A stretch of 64,000 bases of DNA from the NCBI RefSeq assembly GCF_011382985.1, contig NZ_CP049933.1, forward strand, positions 2,232,001 to 2,296,000, in the 5' to 3' direction. Each line of letters begins with the position of its first letter. Position 1 is the first letter of the stretch. Made by a program: the position numbers and the translations under genes. A model generated the notes under the pieces. It did no database searches. It was not told the origin of the DNA and was given only the letters and a program-made list of their open reading frames with translations. Source of the DNA: Leucobacter coleopterorum (GTDB taxonomy: Bacteria > Actinomycetota > Actinomycetes > Actinomycetales > Microbacteriaceae). Below are positions 19,025-28,518 of this stretch, piece by piece.

Positions 19025-19066
19025 CTCGCCTGCGATCCCCACCCCGTCACCAAAGGAGCAACCGCC

Positions 19067-19381
19067 GTGCACAAACTCATCGTGTTATACCCAGAACCCA
19101 CCGACCGCGTCGCGTTCGAGGCCTACTACCGCGAGACCCATCTGCCCCTGTGCGCAAAACTACCCGGCGTGCAGAGCATCAATTTTTCGCTCGGGGTCAC
19201 CCCGCCCGGCGACGGCCCCTACTTCGGAGTGTTCGAGGCAAGCTTTGCCGACGAGGCCGCGCTCAGCGCAGCTATGTCATCGCCGGAGGGCAGAGCGGTC
19301 GAGGCCGACGTGCCAAACTACGCGACCGGCGGCGCGACGGTGTTGACGTACCCCGCGGTGAGCTATCCGGTTGGGGCGTAA
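19067..19381 (+). CDS. EthD-like dimeric alpha-beta barrel protein
   Basis: 104 residues, starting with GTG preceded by AAAGGAGC. MHKLIVLYPEPTDRVAFEAYYRETHLPLCAKLPGVQ is the EthD/ferredoxin-like N-terminal pattern with a conserved His in the YxxxHxPL segment. EthD was found as an essential accessory protein in ethyl tert-butyl ether degradation; others are polyketide-like cyclases or isomerases. It is the second gene of the amidohydrolase operon, so a small isomerase or lactone-handling role is conceivable but unproven. Confidence 0.7.
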   Translation: MHKLIVLYPEPTDRVAFEAYYRETHLPLCAKLPGVQSINFSLGVTPPGDGPYFGVFEASFADEAALSAAMSSPEGRAVEADVPNYATGGATVLTYPAVSYPVGA

Positions 19382-19434
19382 GTGCTTCTCACGGCAAGCT
19401 CAAGCTGCAGCACTCTTTCAAATCGCGAGTGCTG

Positions 19435-19496
19435 CCCTTACCGACGAGTGACCAGGTTACTCACGCGTAATTAACCTGGTCACTCGTCGGTAAGGG
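19435..19496. repeat. Long perfect palindrome (25-bp arms), TTACCGACGAG family
   Basis: The 25-base arm at 19435-19459 (beginning CCCTTACCGACGAG) recurs perfectly inverted at 19472-19496 with a 12-base loop. It sits between convergent genes (EthD-like and sulfatase). There is no T tract. The core TTACCGACGAG also occurs in the palindromes at 40991-41062 and 42343-42400, so it belongs to a dispersed family. It may be a bidirectional terminator or a REP/MITE-like element. Confidence 0.8.
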
Positions 19497-19525
19497 GTGC
19501 ACTCATGAGCCGTCAAAACAACCGC

Positions 19526-21835
19526 TCAATCCGCGATCTCCGCGACAGCGTCGCCAATGCTGCGCAGGATCGTCTTGTCGTGCTGCGAGCGCGCACCCGG
19601 AACGATGCAAATTCGATCAATGGAGGCCTCCCGCAGGCGGTACGATCGGTGTCGCTCATACAGTTGCCAGTCGACGGGTCCACCATAGTCGTAGCCGACG
19701 CTGATGCCTGTAAAGGGTGCCATGCCGAGCAGCATGGGCACTCGCTCAATGGCAGCGTCGGGCACACCATCCACCTCGACGCTGAGTCGCCAGCGCAACT
19801 CGGGCAGTTCCTCGACGTGCAGCGTGATTTCGTGTGCCCCCTCGCCGAGCGAAGCACCGCGAGCCCGTTGCATGTCGCCGTAGGCGTTGTAGCTCAGCAG
19901 TAGTCCACCACCGTCGAGCGCGAGCAGATACCCGCCACCCTGGTCTCCGTGGGCCAACAGCACCCCCGCGCCACCTCGTCGCATCTCAAGGTCGATTTCG
20001 ACGCGGAATGATCGCAGCACCGTCAGCTGTGCAGAACGGAAGCGCTCAAGCGGCGGGCGGAAAGGGACAAGAGTCACGGGTTCGGCAAGAACCGCTTCAC
20101 TCGAAGGCCGGGTTTTGTGCAGGGTACCGTCGTCGTCGAGCGGAAAGACCGCGTTCTGCCAGGCCTCCGCACGCCAGCGCTCGGCGAGCTCGGCCACCCG
20201 GTCGGGGTCTGCAGAGGCAAGATCTCGGGTCTCGGTTGGGTCTGCGGCGAGGTCGTAGAGTTCCCACCGACCCCCACCGCCGCCCTCCGCACGTGTTGGC
20301 GGCACGGGCGACACCGCTTTCCAGTCACCGTCGACAAGGGCCCGTCGACCGACGCACTCAAAGTACTGCGTCTCGCGTCCCCCGGCAGAGGGATCCTCGA
20401 GCACATCCGCCACGCTGCGGCCGTCGGGATCCTGCGCGGTCACACCACCCCGCTGCGCGAGCGGGGCGACGCCCGCAAGCTCGAGTATGGTCGGGGCGAG
20501 GTCTGAGACGAACACAAACTGGTCGCGCAGCCCACGCGCCCGGGCCGGAGCCGAGGGCCACGACACAATGAGTGGCGCGTGCACACCGCCCTCATACGTC
20601 GAAGACTTGAACGAGCGAAAGGGTGTGTTCGAAACGCGTGCCCACCCAGTGGGGTACTGGCTGAACAGCTGCGGTCCACCAATCAGTTCGGGGTCACGCG
20701 ACACATCTCGCACCCAGTCCTCTGGAAGCCTCGTGCTCACTCCAAACTGAGCAAAGTAGCTGCGTGTGCCGCTCGATCCACCCTCGGCGGTACCGCCGTT
20801 GTCGCTGGTCAGCACGATGATCGTGTTCTCAAGTTCACCGAGTTGCTCAAGGTGAGCCGTGAGTCGTCCGAGACTCTGATCCACCTCGTCAACAGCGGCC
20901 GCGTACACCTCCATGTGTCGGGCGAAGAGTTCCCTCTCGGCCGCGTCGAGAGTGTCCCACTCAGGGATCCGATCACCGTCAGCGAGCGCCTCGCTCGGCA
21001 GCGCCGCGTGCTGAGGAAATATGCCGAGTTCACACTGCCTGGCAAAACGAGCCTCGCGCAGGGCGTTCCACCCAGCCTCGTAGCGGCCGCGATGCTTCTC
21101 GATATCAACATTCTTCGCCTGAATCGGCCCGTGCACCGAGGTGTGCGCGAAGTAGAGGAAAAACGGCTTGCGAGTATCGTTCACTCGCAGCTCGTCGATC
21201 ATGGCGAGTGATTCCTCAACGAGTTCGTCCGTGAGAAAGTACCCCTCGGGAAACTCCTGAATGTCAACGACGGAGTTGTCTCGCACGAGTCGGTGCGGAT
21301 GGTGCAGCGAGGTGAAGCCATCCATGCTGCCGAAGTAGCGGTCAAAACCGCGCTGCAGCGGCCACGAAGAGCGATCCGCCGCGTCGTGCAGACGAGACTC
21401 CAGAGTCAGGTGCCACTTGCCGACCATGAAGGTGGCGTAACCGCCCGCCCGCAGAGATTCTGCGAGCGTCGGAGCGTCGGCCGGCAGCTCACACGTGAAC
21501 CCGGGGTAGCCGGGATCCGTGTGGGCGACGAACCCGAAGCCCGCGCGGTGCGGATTCAGCCCGGTGAGCAACGCCGCCCGCGCCGGGGAACACATGGGTG
21601 CCGTGCGGTAGTTCGTGAACACCCAGCCATCATCCGCCAGGCGATCCACGTGCGGCGTTGGAATCTCACTGCCAAACGGCCCCAGATCGCTGAACCCGAG
21701 GTCGTCCACCAGCATCACAATCACGTTGGGGGAACCGGGGGCAGCCTGCGGGTGCGGCGGCCACCAGGGTTGTGAGTCTGACACAAACTCGGTCGCGCGC
21801 CCACCAAACGACTCGTAGCCGCGCCGCGCTTCCAC
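19526..21835 (-). CDS. Type I sulfatase (arylsulfatase family)
   Basis: 769 residues. MLVDDLGFSDLGPFG supplies the Asp-Asp metal ligands; MCSPARAALLTG holds the C-x-P-x-R motif whose Cys82 would be converted to formylglycine; GKWHL and the later TSDNGG complete the active site. The long C-terminal part is a beta-rich module seen in large arylsulfatases. No signal peptide is visible, so it is probably cytosolic. GTG at 21835 abuts the TAG of the ABC ATPase gene, so it is the last gene of the importer operon. It would release sulfate from an imported sulfate ester. A maturase for formylglycine is not in this window. Confidence 0.92.
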   Translation of the reverse strand: MEARRGYESFGGRATEFVSDSQPWWPPHPQAAPGSPNVIVMLVDDLGFSDLGPFGSEIPTPHVDRLADDGWVFTNYRTAPMCSPARAALLTGLNPHRAGFGFVAHTDPGYPGFTCELPADAPTLAESLRAGGYATFMVGKWHLTLESRLHDAADRSSWPLQRGFDRYFGSMDGFTSLHHPHRLVRDNSVVDIQEFPEGYFLTDELVEESLAMIDELRVNDTRKPFFLYFAHTSVHGPIQAKNVDIEKHRGRYEAGWNALREARFARQCELGIFPQHAALPSEALADGDRIPEWDTLDAAERELFARHMEVYAAAVDEVDQSLGRLTAHLEQLGELENTIIVLTSDNGGTAEGGSSGTRSYFAQFGVSTRLPEDWVRDVSRDPELIGGPQLFSQYPTGWARVSNTPFRSFKSSTYEGGVHAPLIVSWPSAPARARGLRDQFVFVSDLAPTILELAGVAPLAQRGGVTAQDPDGRSVADVLEDPSAGGRETQYFECVGRRALVDGDWKAVSPVPPTRAEGGGGGRWELYDLAADPTETRDLASADPDRVAELAERWRAEAWQNAVFPLDDDGTLHKTRPSSEAVLAEPVTLVPFRPPLERFRSAQLTVLRSFRVEIDLEMRRGGAGVLLAHGDQGGGYLLALDGGGLLLSYNAYGDMQRARGASLGEGAHEITLHVEELPELRWRLSVEVDGVPDAAIERVPMLLGMAPFTGISVGYDYGGPVDWQLYERHRSYRLREASIDRICIVPGARSQHDKTILRSIGDAVAEIAD

Positions 21836-22629
21836 CTACCCCGCCTTCCGAATGAGCTCGAACACCACGGTTCGCAGCTCGGCGAACTCGGGCCGTGAGC
21901 GGGTGGCAATCTGGTCTCGCGGCTCCCCAAAATCGATGTCGATAATCTCGGTGACTCGCGCCGGGCGCTCCCCAGCACCACGACGCGGTCTGAGAGGTAC
22001 ACCGCCTCGTCGATGTCGTGCGTCACAACAAGAATCGTCATGCCGAACTCGTCGCGAATCTTGAGGCACAGATCCTCCAGTTCGAACCGAGTTTGCGCAT
22101 CGACCGACGCAAAGGGCTCATCCATGATCAGCACCTCCGGTCGGTAGGCGATCGCTCGAGCGATGGCAACGCGCTGCTGCATGCCGCCTGAGAGCTGCCA
22201 CGGATACTTCGATTCTGCCCCCGAGAGTCCCACTGCGGCAAGGGCCGCGGTGATCCTTTCTTCGCGCTCCGCGGTCGGCAGTCGCAGGTGCTTCAACGGC
22301 AAGCGCACGTTTTTCTCGACGGTCAGCCACGGCATGAGAGAACGCGTGTACTCCTGGAAGACCAGCGCCATCTCTTGGGGCGGGCCATCGATCTGTTTAC
22401 CGTCGATGCGAGCCGATCCCGAGGTGATTGACTGCAGGCCGGTGAGACACTTCAGCAGTGTGGTCTTGCCAATGCCAGATGGCCCAACGATGCAGGCGAT
22501 CTCTGCCGTGCGTACGTCGAAGGTGAGGTCGGCTATCACCTCGACCGGCCCCTTTTTAGTGTCGTAGGTCTTTGCGAGCCCCGCGACACTCAGCCGCACC
22601 GGGGCATCAGCGAACGATGATGCGTTCAT
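21836..22629 (-). CDS. Ssu/Tau-type ABC transporter ATPase, one frameshift
   Basis: 264 residues after repair. Walker A GPSGIGKTTLLKCLTGL, signature LSGGMQQRVAIARAI, Walker B VLIMDEPFASVD and the H-loop VTHDIDEAVYLSDRVVVL are as in nitrate/sulfonate/taurine importers. The frame breaks at CCCC 21970-21973; one more base gives VVVLGERPARVTEIIDIDFGEPRDQ and the stop at 21836. ATG at 22629 overlaps the permease TGA (ATGA). It powers import through the two permeases encoded just upstream. Confidence 0.9.
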
Positions 22630-23462
22630 AGGTTCTTCTCCTGCTGTCGAATAGCGATGTACCAGCGCAGCACGCGGCGCCGGAAGAGTGAGAGCAGCGC
22701 GGTGGCGGCGTAGCCGATCACACCGAGCACCAGAATGCCCACCCACATGTCCGTAATCATGAAGGACTGCTGCGCGAGCAGCGTGCGCGCGCCGAGCCCG
22801 TCGGAGGAGCCGAGCATTTCGCTCGCCACCATCACAACAAACGCGGTAATGAGACTGACCTGCATGCCCGACAGAATCCGTGGACTCGCCTCGGGCAGGG
22901 CGACCGCAAAGACGCGGTCCCACCAGCCAAGCCGGTAGATCTTGCCGACCGCCTTCCGGTCGGGGTCAACGGCGTGGATGCCGTCGATGGTCGAGATGAG
23001 CACGGGAAAGACCGCCGAGAGGGTGATCGAGAGAATGCGGGTCTCGTTGCCGAAGCCGATGAGCGCCACAAAGATGGGCACGAGCGCGACGGGAGGGATG
23101 GCCCTGAAGAAGTGGATGGTCGGTTCGAGCAACCACGAGAGCCAACGGACCGTGCCGAGCAGCAGACCGAGTAACACGCCGATGACGCAGGCGAGAGCAA
23201 ACGAGAGGGCCAGGTTGCCAGCTGAGGAACCGACGTCGCCCCAGAACGCCGGGGTACCGAGCAGTGTGACCAGTTGGTTCAGAATGGCCTGCAGCGGCGG
23301 AAAGAAGGTGTTGGTCGAGCCAGCCGACACGATCCACCACAGCGCAAGAAGCAGAATCGGCACCAGCACCTCTGCGCCAATCAGCAGCCACTTCGGCAGT
23401 CCACTGCGATTCTGGCGACGCGCCTCTCGTGTGCGAATGAGAACGGTTGAAGTAAACGACAT
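22626..23462 (-). CDS. Ssu/Tau-type ABC transporter permease 1
   Basis: A 278-residue BPD_transp_1 permease with about six hydrophobic helices. The EAA loop is recognisable in ...KIYRLGWWDRVFAVALPEASPRILSGMQVSLITAFVVMV. ATG at 23462 overlaps the stop of permease 2. Having two different permease genes is unusual for this importer class, which normally uses a homodimer. A heterodimer with the neighbouring permease is inferred. Confidence 0.88.
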   Translation of the reverse strand: MSFTSTVLIRTREARRQNRSGLPKWLLIGAEVLVPILLLALWWIVSAGSTNTFFPPLQAILNQLVTLLGTPAFWGDVGSSAGNLALSFALACVIGVLLGLLLGTVRWLSWLLEPTIHFFRAIPPVALVPIFVALIGFGNETRILSITLSAVFPVLISTIDGIHAVDPDRKAVGKIYRLGWWDRVFAVALPEASPRILSGMQVSLITAFVVMVASEMLGSSDGLGARTLLAQQSFMITDMWVGILVLGVIGYAATALLSLFRRRVLRWYIAIRQQEKNL

Positions 23463-24241
23463 CACACAGCCTGCTTTCGGTATTGCGGGTGCCAGTGCAG
23501 CAGGCGGCGCTCGCCCCACTGGCTGAACCCCTGCACGATCAGCCCGAGCATGCCGAGGATGAGCACGTAGGCGAAGAGCTGATCCTGGTTGCCGGTAATC
23601 TGGGCGAGCAGCAGGCTCTGCCCGAGCCCCGGACCACCGCCCAGCAGCCCCGCGACCACCGCCACAATGAGCGCGGTAGGCGCTGCCACCCGCACCGCTG
23701 TGCCAATGTAGGGCAGTGCGCTCGGCAGCACCACACTGCCAAGAATTTCGGATCGGCTCAGCCCGTACGAGCGCGCGGTCGCCTTGGCTACGGGGTCGGT
23801 GTCGAACACCCCGGCAGAGGTCTGCACCACGATCGACACAAAGCAGCCGATAAAGACCAGAAAGACGCCCATGCCACTCGTTGGCCCGAGCACCAGCACC
23901 ACCACCGGCAGAATGACGATGGGCGGGATCGGTTTCAAGAATTCGAGTGGCACGCGGGTGGCGTGCATCGCGAGCGGCGAAACACCGATGCCGGCGCCAA
24001 GCGCGACCCCAGTGAGGGTTGCGATCACAAGCCCGAGAAGCGCCATGTACAGTGTTTCTCCGGTCGCCGCCCACAATGCAGGCGTGGCCAGGATCTGCGC
24101 AAGGGCACTGAATGCCTCGCTGGCGGAGGGCAGCGGCGACGCGCTCAACGGACCCACCGTGGCGACGAACTGCCACAAGCAGATCGCCGCCACGACACCG
24201 AGAGCGCCAATGCCGTATTGAAGCAGTCGAGATTCTCGCAT
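23462..24241 (-). CDS. Ssu/Tau-type ABC transporter permease 2
   Basis: A 259-residue permease with about six hydrophobic segments. SYGLSRSEILGSVVLPSALPYIGTAVRVAAPTALIVAVVAG is the EAA-type ATPase-contact loop. It begins 10 bp after the binding-protein gene and its TGA shares a base with the next ATG. It differs clearly in sequence from permease 1, so the pair is not a recent duplication. Confidence 0.88.
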   Translation of the reverse strand: MRESRLLQYGIGALGVVAAICLWQFVATVGPLSASPLPSASEAFSALAQILATPALWAATGETLYMALLGLVIATLTGVALGAGIGVSPLAMHATRVPLEFLKPIPPIVILPVVVLVLGPTSGMGVFLVFIGCFVSIVVQTSAGVFDTDPVAKATARSYGLSRSEILGSVVLPSALPYIGTAVRVAAPTALIVAVVAGLLGGGPGLGQSLLLAQITGNQDQLFAYVLILGMLGLIVQGFSQWGERRLLHWHPQYRKQAV

Positions 24242-24251
24242 GATCAGTGCA

Positions 24252-25262
24252 TCAGTCCTTCACGATAACGCCGTCGAGATCGACCGGCTTCGACAGGAAT
24301 CCGAGCTTCTCCATCTTCTCGTTCGGGCGGTTCAGGTCTTCAAGCGCAACCACCGTTGGCCACACCGGCAGCTTGACCTGATCAACTGTGAGCTTGGACT
24401 CGGTGTAGTCAAGCCCCGCCTGGATCGCTTCTTCGGCGTGCTCAGTGGCATACTCGTTCGACTTCACTATTGCGCGCTGGAAGGCCGCGATCGCGTCGGG
24501 CTTGGCCTCGATTGTGCTCGTGCCCGCAACCCACAGGCCGGTGGCTCCCTCTTCAAAGAATCCGACTGACGGGGCCGCGAGCTGCACTGCACCGGCGTCC
24601 TCCGCTTCAGAGGTAAACGGGTTGACCAATCCCGCAGCGTCGACGGTGCCACTCTTCAGCGCGGCAACCGCCGAGGTGAAATCGAGCACCACCCATTTCA
24701 CGCCGGTCGCGGGGTCGATGCCAGCACGCTCCAACTCATCAGCGATCACAACTTCAAGCTGGGCCTTACGTGCCGGGATCGCGATCGTTTTGCCTTCGAG
24801 ACCCTTGACGTCGGTAATGCCACTCGCGGCGCTCGCAAACAGCCCCGTGTCATCGAGCGCGGTCGGATCCGCCGCGGTTGCCGACCCCGGAGCGAACCCA
24901 TCCGCAGCACCAACAACTTTGAGTGGCACACCCTGACTGAGCGCGTTCAGCAGCGGAATGCTCGGTGAGTAGGCAATGTCGACCTGCCCACTCTGCGCCG
25001 CAGCGAGCCCGGCTGGCGGGTTCGCGACGATCGAGGTCTCGATCTTGAGGCCCTCGTCTTCGAAGAATCCCTGTTTGATGCCGGTGATGAGGCTGCCGTC
25101 GGAGGTGAGTCCGATTGTTGCGACCTTCAGGGTGGTGAGTTCGTTGCCGGATCCTGATTTGCCGCTGTCTGAGGCGGTGTCACCTGAGCTGCAGGCGGAC
25201 AGAGCCAGAGCCACAGCAGGAATCAGCGCGAGCGCTGCGATAAGGCGGTTGGTTTTTTTCAT
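24252..25262 (-). CDS. Ssu/Tau/Thi5-type ABC substrate-binding lipoprotein
   Basis: 336 residues. MKKTNR, a hydrophobic stretch and LSAC (Cys at about 26) form a lipoprotein signal. The mature part is an NMT1/SBP_bac_3-like binding fold (GIKQGFFEDEGLKIETSIVANPPAGLAAAQSGQVDIAYS...), as in aliphatic sulfonate, taurine and sulfate-ester binding proteins. It heads the operon (binding protein, two permeases, ATPase, sulfatase). A TetR operator lies about 50-70 bp upstream of the ATG. The likely ligand is an organosulfate, inferred from the sulfatase at the operon's end. Confidence 0.88.
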   Translation of the reverse strand: MKKTNRLIAALALIPAVALALSACSSGDTASDSGKSGSGNELTTLKVATIGLTSDGSLITGIKQGFFEDEGLKIETSIVANPPAGLAAAQSGQVDIAYSPSIPLLNALSQGVPLKVVGAADGFAPGSATAADPTALDDTGLFASAASGITDVKGLEGKTIAIPARKAQLEVVIADELERAGIDPATGVKWVVLDFTSAVAALKSGTVDAAGLVNPFTSEAEDAGAVQLAAPSVGFFEEGATGLWVAGTSTIEAKPDAIAAFQRAIVKSNEYATEHAEEAIQAGLDYTESKLTVDQVKLPVWPTVVALEDLNRPNEKMEKLGFLSKPVDLDGVIVKD

Positions 25263-25311
25263 GAACGACTCCTTCGTCGGGGCGGGGTGGCGTAGATTCC
25301 CAGCCACTCGT

Positions 25312-25333
25312 TTAATCACCAAGTGGTGACTAA
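25312..25333. promoter_or_regulatory. TetR operator 1 (importer side)
   Basis: The 14-mer TCACCAAGTGGTGA (25316-25329) flanked by TTAA/CTAA is a near-perfect palindrome located about 54 bp upstream of the binding-protein start. An identical 14-mer lies 67 bp away (25383-25396). Two copies in one divergent promoter beside a TetR gene make this a strong operator call. Confidence 0.8.
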
Positions 25334-25378
25334 AGAGTAATCGCTCAACCACGATCAAAGATCACAGAGAAGTAACGA

Positions 25379-25400
25379 TTAGTCACCAAGTGGTGACCAA
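25379..25400. promoter_or_regulatory. TetR operator 2 (regulator side)
   Basis: Second copy of TCACCAAGTGGTGA (25383-25396), flanked by TTAG/CCAA, 67 bp upstream of the TetR start. With operator 1 it brackets the divergent promoter region, allowing repression of both the importer-sulfatase operon and the regulator itself. Confidence 0.8.
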
Positions 25401-25463
25401 AAACCAAATGTGCTTCTCCCCAGCCCCAAACTGCCTACACTCAAGTAAGAAGTTAGGAGACGC

Positions 25464-26072
25464 ATGCCGAAGATCGTTGACCACGATGAGCGTCGCGCAC
25501 ACATCACCGAGGCCGTCACAAACATCATCATTCGCGACGGCTTTGACCGCGTCACCATGCGCGAGATCGCCGCCGAGGCTGGTTACGCCCACGGCGCCAT
25601 CGCCCGCTACTTCCCCGACAAACAAAGCCTGCTCACCGCAGCCTTTCTGCACGTGTTTCTGGGAGCGCACGACCGCATCCTCGCGCGCACAGCGGGTTCG
25701 CGCGGCCTCACTGCGCTCGGCCTTATGTCACGAGAACTCCTCCCCTTTGAGGAGATGGGCTCAGAGATCTCGCGGGTTGTGCTCTCCTTCTGGGATCGCG
25801 CCGCGCAAAACTCCGAACTCTGGCAGCTGCATCACGAGTACATCGTGCAGCGCCGCGAGCTCATCCGCCAGTTTCTCACCGAGGCACACGAGGACGGCGA
25901 GCTCGCCGACAGCATCGACCTCGAAACCGCGGTCAACCAGGTGGCCGCACAAAATGCGGGCTGGCAAATGATGGCGGTCCTCGTCCCTGAGTCCGCCACC
26001 ACCGAGAACTTGCAGGCCAGCATCGATGCAATGCTGGCCGGCCTGCGAGCTCCCGCTACAGCTTCTCGCTAG
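25464..26072 (+). CDS. TetR-family regulator of the importer-sulfatase operon
   Basis: 202 residues. The HTH is in ITEAVTNIIIRDGFDRVTMREIAAEAGYAHGAIARYFPDK, a close match to the TetR/BetI-like consensus; the C-terminal domain is helical. It is paralogous to the regulator at 27922 (both begin PKI(I/V)DHD(E/Q)RR). Start ATG at 25464 follows TAGGAG. It diverges from the importer operon and the gap holds two identical palindromes. Its stop shares CTAG with the stop of the convergent GMC gene. Confidence 0.9.
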   Translation: MPKIVDHDERRAHITEAVTNIIIRDGFDRVTMREIAAEAGYAHGAIARYFPDKQSLLTAAFLHVFLGAHDRILARTAGSRGLTALGLMSRELLPFEEMGSEISRVVLSFWDRAAQNSELWQLHHEYIVQRRELIRQFLTEAHEDGELADSIDLETAVNQVAAQNAGWQMMAVLVPESATTENLQASIDAMLAGLRAPATASR

Positions 26073-27653
26073 CGCTCGCCCGCCAAGACGAACTTCGCGC
26101 CGAGCTCACCGATGAGGATCGCGGGGGCGTTTGTGTTGCCGGTCGTGACCCGCGGCATGATCGAGGCATCGATAACCCGCAGCCCATCAACCCCGTGCAC
26201 GGCGAGGCGCGGCGAGACAACCGCCAGGTCATCAACCCCCATCTTGCAGGTACCAACCTGGTGGTGGTAGGTGGCAAGGGTTTCCCGCACATAGTTAACG
26301 AGGTCTTCCCCGTCACCAATTTCAGGGCCGGGATAAATCTCTTTGGCACCCCACTCACCGGCGAGTGCCTCCTGACGGCCAATCCGTCGACACTGTTCGA
26401 CCGAGGCGACAAGCGATGCCACGTCGTCATCGTGCCCGAGCGCATTAAGATCGATGAGCGTGGGATCTTCGGGGTTCGGACCCGACAGCTTGAGCTCACC
26501 ACGGGCCTGCGGGGTCACCAGACCACCCAGCAGTGAAAAGCCATCACTTGAGCGGGGCTCAAGGTATTCACCGTACATCGGCACCGAAAAGTGGATCGGC
26601 TGCGTATCGGGGCGATCAAGCCCCTCACGGCTTTCCCAAAAGTGGTGGGTCTGCGTTACAGAGACCCACGGCTGCGGCGCACCAACCGGCTTCTCCGTCT
26701 CGAAGATGACCGGGGAAAGGAAGTGGTCGTGCAGGTTCTTGCCGACACCCGGAAGGTCAACCAAGGGCTCGATCCCAACCTCACGGAGTTCTTGCGACGG
26801 ACCGATGCCCGAGCGCAGCAGCACACGGGGCGAGTCGAGCGCACCCGCCGCAAGAATCACCTCATCGGCGAACAGCTCACGGGTTTCACCGTTCTGCGCA
26901 AAGCGCACGCCGATCACACGAGGCACCTCATCAGAGCCCTCTGCGCTGCTTGTACCGTCAACACCGTCCGCAAAAATCAGCTCGTGCACCCAGCAGCCAG
27001 TCTCAACCGCCACACGATCTCGCACGGGCTTGAGATACGCCATATAGGTATTGAGGCGCTTGCCGTCAATCGCGGTGATCTGCTGCTGCGAGATGCCCTC
27101 AAGCATCGCACCGTTGTAATCGGGATTGTGCGGCAGCCCCTCCTGCACACCGGCATCGATGATCGACTGCTGGATCGGCGTAAGTTCGTAGTCATCAGTT
27201 ACGTCAAGCAACCCCTCGGTGCCGCGGAGCGCGGGGTCCCCGTTGCCATGAAAGTTCTCGATGGCCTTGTAGACCGGCAGTACATCTTCCCAGGCCCATC
27301 CGTCGTTGCCAAGCGAGGCCCAGTGGTCGAAATCAACGGGAGAACAGCGCACCCAGATCATGGCGTTCAGAGCGTGGGACCCCCGAGCACCCGGCCCGAG
27401 GCAGGTGGAGGCGGTGGCCGTTAGCGCCGGGCTGTGGAACAGTGCGGTAGTCCCAGTCATCGGGGCTGTGCCACAGCTCAGGCATGCGAGCGGGGTCGTG
27501 AATTGCGGGGTTCGTGTCCTCGCCGCCCGCTTCGACCACCGTAACATTGACACCGGCATCAGCAAGTCGACGGGCAACAACAGCCCCAGCCGATCCCGCA
27601 CCAACAACAATGACACTCTTCGGCACCGACACCTGATCAGACTGCTCCGACAT
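26069..27653 (-). CDS. GMC-family FAD oxidoreductase (choline dehydrogenase-like), two frameshifts
   Basis: 528 residues after repair. VIVVGAGSAGAVVARRLADAG is the dinucleotide motif near residue 12, HALNAMIWVR part of GMC signature 1, GALDSPRVLLRSGIGP signature 2, and the C-terminal YHHQVGTCKMG plus VIDASIMPRVTTGNTNAPAILIGE carries the active-site histidine and the FAD-contacting end. Two lost G's (opposite CCC 27395-27397 and CCCCC 27380-27384) break the frame around residue 85-92; restoring both gives HLPRGRVLGGSHALN. ATG at 27653 has AAGGAG. It oxidises a primary or secondary alcohol of unknown identity. Confidence 0.87.
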
Positions 27654-27875
27654 CAAGATCTCCTTTCGGGGCACGGCACCCTTGCCGCACACGTGTATCC
27701 AGAATTCCACTCGCGCGCGCGAGGGTCGAGTCTGGCTTCAGGGCGTGCGCTCAAAGCCAAGCAGCAAGCCCTTGAAAACAAGACGAGCAGATGATCCAGC
27801 CCCGAACTCGAGACGACTCACTTCCGTGAACAATATGTACTCAAGTAACAAGGAGCCGAAGGTGAATGGTTTTTC

Positions 27876-27891
27876 GTCTACAATTGCAGAC
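27876..27891. promoter_or_regulatory. Operator of the second TetR regulator
   Basis: GTCTACAATTGCAGAC is a palindrome with a single mismatch, 30 bp upstream of the TetR start. It covers a -10-like TACAAT, which fits autorepression. A related palindrome with the same GTCTAC half-site occurs at 29573-29588 before the methyltransferase and hydrolase genes. Confidence 0.6.
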
Positions 27892-27921
27892 ATTAAGGAC
27901 CGTTTTCCCAAGGATGTGACC

Positions 27922-28518
27922 GTGCCAAAAATCATCGATCACGACCAGCGGCGTCGCGATATCGTCGAAGTCACCTGGAAGCTCATAGTAGAGGGTGGAA
28001 TCGAAGCCGCAACAATGCGCGAAATTGCCTCTCGCGCCGGCTTCGCAAACGGAGCACTCAAACACTACTTTCCCGGCAAAGACGCCATCATCAGGGGCGC
28101 CTACGAGAAGTCACTCAAGAGCCTCGACGAGCGGCATGCGATTCACATTGCAGGCCTGCGAGGCATCGAGGCGCTTGAGCGATCGGTGCGCTACACACTT
28201 CCGATCGCACAGGAAGATGCGATCGCGGCCCGGGTGCTGATCTCGTTCTGGGAGCGCTGTGCATTCAGCACCGAACTTGACCAGGACTACGACGAGCACC
28301 TCATCGACTGGAAAAGCGGAATGATGCAGTACTTGCGCGAGGGGCGCGAAGACGGCGACATCGTTACTAAGACGCCAGATGAGCAACTAACCAACGAACT
28401 CATCACGATGAACATCGGCGCTACAGTGATGCGGGTCGTTAGTGCAAATCTCTTCAACCCCGACCTGCTCCAAGCACAGGTCACCGACTTTATCGCGCGA
28501 CTGCGACGGGTTGATTAG
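27922..28518 (+). CDS. TetR-family transcriptional regulator
   Basis: 198 residues from the GTG at 27922. This start is chosen because AAGGA is at 27910-27914 and because the sequence PKIIDHDQRRRDIVEV then aligns with the N-terminus of the other TetR (25464). HTH: LIVEGGIEAATMREIASRAGFANGALKHYFPGK. Earlier in-frame starts would place the probable operator inside the gene. It is divergent from the GMC oxidoreductase and convergent with the methyltransferase (stops overlap by 4 bp). Candidate sites at 27876-27891 and 29573-29588. Confidence 0.85.
   Translation: MPKIIDHDQRRRDIVEVTWKLIVEGGIEAATMREIASRAGFANGALKHYFPGKDAIIRGAYEKSLKSLDERHAIHIAGLRGIEALERSVRYTLPIAQEDAIAARVLISFWERCAFSTELDQDYDEHLIDWKSGMMQYLREGREDGDIVTKTPDEQLTNELITMNIGATVMRVVSANLFNPDLLQAQVTDFIARLRRVD

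Noticed and set aside
26591..27424. Long plus-strand frame over the GMC oxidoreductase
   Set aside because: It lies antisense to intact GMC motifs, has no ribosome site, and its composition is typical of a shadow frame.
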